In this document: positions 57,616 to 64,000 of the stretch, piece after piece
Position numbering within the stretch: position 1 is the first letter of the stretch
How the letters are laid out: every line of letters begins with the position of its first letter
NCBI GenBank assembly: GCA_963920575.1
Contig: OY986973.1
Span: forward strand, 11,477,395-11,541,394
DNA: 64,000 nucleotides
Source: Narthecium ossifragum
Lineage: Eukaryota; Streptophyta; Magnoliopsida; Dioscoreales; Nartheciaceae
Direction: 5' to 3'
Notes under the pieces: model-generated
The model's database searches: none
Told to the model about the DNA's origin: nothing
The model's input: only the letters and a program-made list of their open reading frames with translations
Position numbers and translations under genes: made by a program

Positions 57616-59063
57616 TGCATCGACTACTCGCTTGCAAATAATGTCGTTAAGTCATACGCAAAACGCAATTTAGAAATTTATAAACCTTTCTTCCAACACT
57701 AAATTAATAGGATAGGATAATGGTGAAATACAGGGTCGGTTCTCAGGGAAAACTTTGACTAACAAGGAAAAATCAGAATTAAATCTTAAAACTCTAATCC
57801 TAAAGTGAAGAAGAATTGATTTGGGTTGTTTTAAAATTATTTAATCAAAACTAACTAGGAAAGCAATGTAAAAAGATTGAAATATATTAATGAGAGAAAA
57901 ACCTAGGGATTACTCAATCCACTTTAATTTCATTTTCTGTATTCTCTAGTTATCCTCTTCTTTTCTTATCTAGGCATTATAAACTCATAGCTTCTTAAGC
58001 TTACATGAATCCCTAAAAGAAGGTAAGTGTTTTCCAAAAGCATATTTTATCTTCGATTAACATAGATTGTTTTCGGGGTAACCTTAGCACAACCTATCGT
58101 CACTGAGCAAAAAATATCTCATTGGTTATTCACAAACCACATCAAAACTATCTTATAGATCTCTCCTATCAATCACCGAAATCAAGTAGATCTCAATATA
58201 CGTCAAGAAACTATGTTCCCTCAACTCTATTAATAATAAATCCATATTTATAAGATTATGTTTAGAAAAGAATACAAGTATCAAACTAGAAAATACAAAG
58301 AAGCTTCAGTAAAGCTTCCTGAGATCCCTAAGTAAAGGAACTAGCCACTCATCTTGGTGATGGAAGCCATAGATTTGATGAAAAACAATCGGGATCCACG
58401 CATTAACTCATCCGTCTTCAGAAACCATAATCCTCTCTTTTCTCTCTATTGGGGCCTCCAATTTTCGGCCAGCAAACACCTTCTTATAGGTGTACTCCCG
58501 AAATTAGGGTTTTCGATAAGTTTGACTCCTACTACAACTCGGATTCCCTGAATTAATCCCTGACAGCCTATTCCGATCAAAACTGGGTCCAATCAAGCCC
58601 TAAGATTTGAAAACGAGTCCAACGCAAAAGATGCAGATTAGGAAGTCTTCTGTCAGATCCCTAAGATTTGATAATATTCAGACTTATTTGGAATAGTTGA
58701 AGAATATTCTCCTGAACGTCGATGGACCAGTTTTCCAACATCTGAATATCTTCATAGGCTTCAAAACTGGTATTAATCTGTCAGGAATCTCGCAAAATGT
58801 ATAACATGAAAGTTGTAGCTCTTAATGTCTTCTAAATGTTCTAAAACTTTAAGGAATTTAGGATTTATCTGGAGATTTTGGAGAATTCTTTTCAAACTGA
58901 CAGTGAAGCGGAGTAATTTCAACATATTAGTCTTTTTTTGTATTTTCTAACTTGAATCTTCATTAGACCTTAAATCAACTAATACACTATCAAATACAAA
59001 CACTCTCGGGCTAACAAAGGTAAATTAAGGGGTTTTAGTATGAATATTTAATGACTCATTGCA
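57616..59063 (-). repeat. Athila 3' LTR
   Basis: Minus-strand ends are TGCAATGAGTC (59063) and GTAGTCGATGCA (57616), about 1.45 kb. The middle is homologous to the inverse-oriented solo LTR at 20150-23425. Directly upstream on the minus strand is a purine-rich TTGGGGGG polypurine tract (59064-59071). It abuts the outer Tekay-related LTR at 57615 with no spacer. Confidence 0.78.
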
Positions 59064-60770
59064 CCCCCCAACATACACTTTGCTAGTCCTCGAGCAAAGA
59101 AAAGATAAAATGAAAGCAATAAATCTAACTAGTTACTTTCATAGGTCTCACGATTGCACTTAGCATGTGCAACAAGCCTTTAAACCCCTGGGTTACCCCA
59201 GTGGAGGAATTATAGTCTTCTGAGGGTTTTTAGGGATGACACCCACAAGCATGTATACATTCCCTTGAATATGCCATTAGAAATCAATCACAATATTCAT
59301 CAACTCTAATGCATGAAATAGAAATATTATCCATGAATAAACCTTTAAACTCACAGTCACATAAAAATATAGTAAATTAAAACATGCCACAACATATTTC
59401 CAATACTTCAACATATTTAATGATGATTATAAATAACTTTAACACTCTTCTGTGTGAATGGGGTTCCACATGCTTCAGAGTATCAATCATATCTAAACAC
59501 TTCAACTATTCAGAATCACAATCCTATTCAAGCACATATTTTCCACTTATTACATTGCAATCTCTACTTTTATTCATTTTTATTTTCCTTTCTTCTTTTT
59601 TATCTGCAGCAATTTCAACTGTTTTACGCGAACAACACACCTTGTTAGGGATATTGTCCGGTTACTATGTATGAAACCCTTTTTTGATATAAAGCACTTT
59701 TTTTATTTAGGAATTTCAACTGTTTTACATGAACACCACGCTGGTTAGGCACACTGTCCGGTTACTAAGTTGAAAATCCCACTTTTTATATTCAGATAAT
59801 TGCATGTGTTCATATATTTTCTGTGACATGATATAAAACTGTAAATCTATCATACTATTATATTTAGAATCTAATCTCAACTCTTAAACATGTGAAAGTG
59901 AACATGTGCATTAGGATATGTCAAGCTACCTTTAAATTATGGTAAAAGTGTTAAAGTATAGAAACAATATCTTGCATAGCAAAAATTTAGTATCCCTTAT
60001 ATGACATACAAGTCTCAGAATAATTCATAATATAAATTTTAAAACAAGCATCTTTGTCAAATCATATCATAATTTTATTCTTGTGACATATTTCAAGGGA
60101 TGTATAATGTCTACTTAATAAAATAAAATAAAATAAGCAGTAAATTTAAATTCCTACAATTCTACCCCCCAACTTAAATGTAATTTTCCCCAATCACACT
60201 AAGTCATAAAAATAAAGCAAGGAATAAAGGGTAGAGATCACCATAATATCGTGCCAAATATAGTCATCGTAAGCAATGTAATCACCACACCGCCCACAAG
60301 AAGAATACATCTTCATTGAATAAATTCATGTCTGTAGAAGTTATTAAAAGAATACATCCATATAAATCACCATGTTATATAAGAGACAAATAAAAACAAG
60401 AAAAATAATATCCCCCTGATCGGTGTACGGGTTAATCGCCCACTATTTGTTGCCTTAGGAAAAACCTGCTATAAAAATACCTTTCCAAAAGATCAAATAT
60501 AATAGAATGAAAAATATAGAAATCCAATTTAGCAGAAAGGTATAAAAGATAGTAAAACATTTAGCAGAAAATCCTTTGTATTTATTGAGCATTAAACTTT
60601 TATACGTATTCATCTACATGAATCAAAATATAAATCATAATCTAAAAAGATAAATGAAAACCCACTACAATAGCATCTTTACTGCAAACCATCTCACCAC
60701 GATAACATAAAACCTAGATAAGCAATCATCCACTAGAATAGTCCTAAAGAAACAAAATCAACAAAACTCC
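59064..60770. other. Non-coding 3' internal region of the Athila element
   Basis: AT-rich with only short ORFs. It holds the polypurine tract and its preceding stem-loop TTTGCT...AGCAAA (59079-59098). A doubled segment with ATTTCAACTGTTTTAC occurs near 59610 and 59713. Confidence 0.6.
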
Positions 60771-61583
60771 TCATTCATCATCCATCTCGTCCTCGTCTTC
60801 TTCGTCAGAATCATAGTCACTAGGCATTGGGGTCGGCGGACGGTCAGGGTCATCCGATGCATACGATGACTTAGGAGGTGTCAGAAGAGGAGGATCAATG
60901 AAGGAACGTGGAGGCACTACGAGTGTTGAACCATCGGGACTCTGGAATGATACCCAGGGATCATTAAGGTCTGGAGCATGCTGAATCTCATATATGATGT
61001 GGGTAAACAAATCCGTAGGAGGTAACGGCCCGTAGAACTCAACACCAGTAGGATAGGCATCAGAAGAATAAACAGGTATAGTGGATTCAGAAATTACTCT
61101 AGGTGGAAAGCATAAGACTACTGGTGGCGATGGTGGTGTCAGGGAATTGGCAGTGCTCATTGAGTGATCGTCCGATGAGAACCACGATGCTTGCGACAGT
61201 GGAGATCCAGGTGCGAATTCGAACATCGGGGAGTGGGGCGAACTATCATCAAAACAGTAGGAGGATTGGCTCAATCGAGACATATAAAAATTTAGTGATC
61301 TAGTTAGGCCTGACGAGGGCCGCGATGCGTGTCTGCAAAGAATTGAGCGAAAACTCGTCGCAGGGCACGGTAGAGAAACAGAGTGAGGCTTGGGCGGAAG
61401 CGGCGAAGCACACCAGTGGCAGAAGAGAAGATGCTGAGCAGAGTAAAGGATGAGACCAGAAAGTTGGAAGAGGAACGGAGTGAGGAAGGCGACGTTCTGG
61501 GAGGTGTTTGACGAAGGAAAGAGGTGGTTGGGTTGATCGCGGAGAGGAAGCAGACGAAGGAGTAGAGCAGGAACGCAGGTCAA
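60771..61583 (-). CDS. Acidic Pro/Ser-rich ORF downstream of Athila pol
   Basis: A 270-residue ORF lies 3' of integrase, where Athila elements often carry an extra ORF. It has a Leu-rich N-terminus (MTCVPALLLRLLPLRD), a long Ser/Pro-rich middle, PPRSFIDPPLLTPPKSSY and a strongly acidic C-terminus (YDSDEEDEDEMDDE). No clear transmembrane span or envelope-like motif was seen, so an envelope role is not supported. On the minus strand TATTTAAAT near 61640 lies just upstream, with a palindrome array further up (61740-61945), so a separate internal promoter is possible. Confidence 0.5.
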   Translation of the reverse strand: MTCVPALLLRLLPLRDQPNHLFPSSNTSQNVAFLTPFLFQLSGLILYSAQHLLFCHWCASPLPPKPHSVSLPCPATSFRSILCRHASRPSSGLTRSLNFYMSRLSQSSYCFDDSSPHSPMFEFAPGSPLSQASWFSSDDHSMSTANSLTPPSPPVVLCFPPRVISESTIPVYSSDAYPTGVEFYGPLPPTDLFTHIIYEIQHAPDLNDPWVSFQSPDGSTLVVPPRSFIDPPLLTPPKSSYASDDPDRPPTPMPSDYDSDEEDEDEMDDE

Positions 61584-61739
61584 TCGACAGAGAGATCGAA
61601 GCGCAAGAGATGAGATAAAAAGTCAGGGACGGGCGGATTTAAATACAGGAAGAACTAAAATAGAAGTTAGAGTAGGACAACGAGTAGGATTAGATTGAAA
61701 TCCGATTGTAGATCCGATTGAGCAGAAAAAATATCATTA

Positions 61740-61945
61740 GCGGTCGATCCGACGGTCGACCGAGGGAGTGGGTGATCTTGGGATACTACGGCGACGGTCG
61801 ATGTGACGGTCGATCAGCCGATCGAGCGTGGATGATAGGATTTGGTTGAGGAGGCGACGGTCGATTGTTGCATCGACCTTTAGAATCCTTTTCCGTCAAA
61901 GAGGCTCACGGACGATGCAACGATCGATGCGACGGTCGACCGTGA
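61740..61945. repeat. GGTCGATC/GGTCGACC array upstream of the Athila 3' ORF
   Basis: About eight CGGTCGAYC-type units lie outside any LTR, between integrase and the acidic ORF, and upstream of its possible TATA element. Confidence 0.75.
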
Positions 61946-62143
61946 GCCATGAATTTTTAGTTTTCTAGATATTATGATTATTCATATAGGAAAATAAAGG
62001 AAAAATATAGGAAGAATCAGAAAAATCATGAACAATCCTAAAAATTAAAGAAAATTCTAAAAAGCTATGGAAAGAAAATAAACCTGGGTTGCCTCCCAGG
62101 AAGCGCGTAATTTTACGTCTATCGCTAGACGTGCCTAAAAAGG

Positions 62144-63808
62144 TCAGTTATAGTACGGGTCCGTCAGCTCGACGGACCCAATAATATTGTTGTGTGCAAT
62201 ATCCTCCACATAGTGTTTTAATCTATGGCCATTAACAGTAAATATTTCGTTTGTGTGTAGATGTCGAATTTCTATAGTGCTATGTAGAAATACTCTATTT
62301 ATAATAAACGGCCCTGGCCAACTAAAATGTAATTTACCTAGGAAAAGACGCAATTTAGCATTGAAAAGTCAAACTTTCTGCCCGGCATCAAACGTTTTCC
62401 TTGAAATATGTTTGTCATCGAGCGCTTTAGTTTTGTCTTTATATATTTTGGAATTCAAATAGGCTTCGTTGCGAATTTTCTCAAGTTCACATAAACTCCG
62501 TTTCCTATGTGTTGTGATGGCATTAGTATCAGTATTTAGCTTATTAATTGCCCACATAGCCCGATGTTCTAATTCTACGGGCAAATGACAAGGTTTACCA
62601 AACACTAATCGATATGGGGACATACCAATAGGCGTTTTATAAGCCGTTCTATAAGCCCACAGTGCATCATTTTAGCTTAGTGGCCCAATCTATGCGATCA
62701 ATACCAACAACTTTCTCTAATATGCGCTTTATTTCCCTATTAGAAAGTTCTACCTGACCACTAGTCTGAGGATGATAGGGAGTGGTTACCTTATGTGTGA
62801 TAGAGTATTTTCTAAAAAGATATGCAAAGTGCTCGTTATTAAAATGAAAACCACCATCGCTAATAATTGCACGGGGACAATCAACTCGAGAAAAGATGTT
62901 ACTTTGAAGAAATTTAATCAGCATTTTATGATCATTTGATTTGGTTGCTATAGCTTCTACCCATTTAGAAACATAGTCAACAGCTATAAGGATATACTGA
63001 AAACCAAAGGAAGGTGGAAAGGGTCCCATAAAATCGATACCCCATATATCAAAAATATTAGCAACTAAAATCGGGGTATGAGGCATCTCATTCCTACGAG
63101 AGATATTGTCAGTTTTCTGACATCGAATACACGATTGGCAACAAATATGAAAATCTTTAAAAATTGTAGGCCAATAAAATCCACTTTGTAGAACTTTTGT
63201 AGCAGTTTTTTTCCCTGAGAAATGACCACCATATGCATGTGTATGACAGAAAGTGAGAATATCATGAACTTCTGACTCGGGTACACACATGCGGATAACT
63301 TGGTCATAACAATGCTTAAATAACTCAGGGTCCTCCCAAATTAATATTTAATCTGAGAAAAGAATATGTCTTTGGTATTTTTAGACCAAGAGACAGAAAG
63401 CTTGCCGGAAACAAAAAAAAATAACTATATGTGCATACCAAGGATGTGAAAGACGAGTCACCTGAAAGAGATGCTCATCGGGAAAAGAAGTATTAACATG
63501 TGTGCTATCAAAAATATCTTTCAAAGGAAGACGAGACAAGTGATCAGCAACTGCATTTTCTGAACCTTTCTTATCCCTAATCTCTAGATAAAATTCTTGC
63601 AAAAGCAAGATCCATCGAATCAGTCTAGGTTTGGCATCCTTTTTAGCTAAAAGATATCGTAGAGCAGCATGATTAGTATAGATAAAGATTTTGGAACCTT
63701 GGAAGTAGGAACGGAACATTTCAAATGCAAATATTACGGCTTATAATTCCTTCTCAGTGGTGGTATAATTCAATTGAGATTCAAAGAGGGTCTTACTTAT
63801 AAAAATTG
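62144..63808 (-). pseudogene. Athila RNase H and integrase, truncated
   Basis: RNase H: TLFESQLNYTTTEKEL, a stop, then [33 protein letters not shown] and [11 protein letters not shown]. Integrase: an HHCC finger ([28 protein letters not shown]) and a core [22 protein letters not shown] and [14 protein letters not shown] (D-D-E). The C-terminal part is [20 protein letters not shown], then a GPFIINRV segment. A frameshift near 62670, stops near 63345 and 63750 and another near 62365 inactivate it. The wording ([24 protein letters not shown]) is the Athila style. RT and gag are missing because the sequence changes abruptly at about 63808. Confidence 0.9.
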
Positions 63809-64000
63809 GCCATGCATGCAAAATCATATATCAGAAAGAGAAAAAGAAAACAGAAGATTCGGAGGAGAGGAGAAAATCCAGAAAACAATGATTGAAACCG
63901 AAAATTTTGAATTTAGAAAACTTACCTGACTACACAGTTCCGATCGGTCGGTTTGGGGTCCGACCGATCGCTCCAGGCCGCGGGGGAGATCATTCCTTAA
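63809..64000. repeat. LTR-like fragment at the right edge
   Basis: After the Athila break the sequence shows CGATCGGTCGG and CCGACCGATCG arms (63941-63970) like those of the outer LTR at 57233, plus an AACTTACCTGACTAC stretch similar to Tekay-related LTRs (compare 57040-57055). It is probably a further inserted LTR continuing beyond the window. Confidence 0.45.

Noticed and set aside
60771..61583. An envelope gene downstream of Athila integrase
   Set aside because: No signal peptide, clear membrane anchor or fusion-type segment is visible; the ORF is acidic and Pro/Ser-rich.

Overview
This is a plant nuclear genome window, very probably from a flowering plant and tentatively a non-grass monocot. 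The call rests on plant chromovirus, Athila and copia retrotransposons, plant DNA transposons (MULE and hAT) that have captured host gene pieces, and one intact intron-containing gene for a phytochrome-interacting bHLH factor (PIF). The species is not identifiable from sequence alone. Most of the window is transposon sequence. Only the PIF gene (minus strand, about 41.5-45.0 kb) is a convincing intact host gene. Two isolated exon-like segments (25558-25644 and 39550-39681, plus strand) may belong to one or two further genes.

Layout. 1-1493: truncated Ty1/copia gag-protease-integrase, minus strand. 1494-11360: two head-to-tail Tekay-type Ty3/gypsy copies, minus strand, in the order LTR, truncated pol, LTR, nearly complete pol. 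11359-13161: a break-repair scar and two fragments of related LTRs. 13161-24426: a decayed plus-strand chromovirus with gag, protease, RT, RNase H, integrase and chromodomain. A solo LTR splits it between protease and RT. Its 3' LTR is split by an Athila-type solo LTR, which itself carries a 1.48 kb Pack-MULE holding a pectin methylesterase fragment. 24427-29491: sparse sequence with LINE 3' ends and a 1.3 kb non-autonomous hAT element.

29492-39314: a large element with about 200 bp terminal inverted repeats holding a rearranged AZG1-like adenine/guanine permease fragment. The fragment is cut by a 5.8 kb non-coding LTR element (TSD CTCTG) and a 2.57 kb Tekay solo LTR (TSD TGGGC). 39.3-45.5 kb: the gene island with the PIF gene. 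46672-57615: a three-level nest, in which an outer LTR contains a solo LTR (TSD CTAAG), which contains a complete 5.8 kb non-autonomous Athila-like element (TSD GTCAC) with one 394-residue ORF. 57616-63808: the 3' part of an Athila element, minus strand, with LTR, an acidic 3' ORF, integrase and RNase H, truncated near the right edge.

The genes do not form a pathway. The window reads as a record of transposition, LTR-LTR recombination and gene capture around a small gene island. Two cross-family patterns stand out: arrays of short TCGA/GATC-centred palindromes inside several unrelated LTR families, and a conserved inverted repeat (GCAATTTACCAAATTGC type) near the U3 start of all Tekay-related LTRs. 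All structures were read by eye. Identities and lineage names are judgements from motifs, not from searches.
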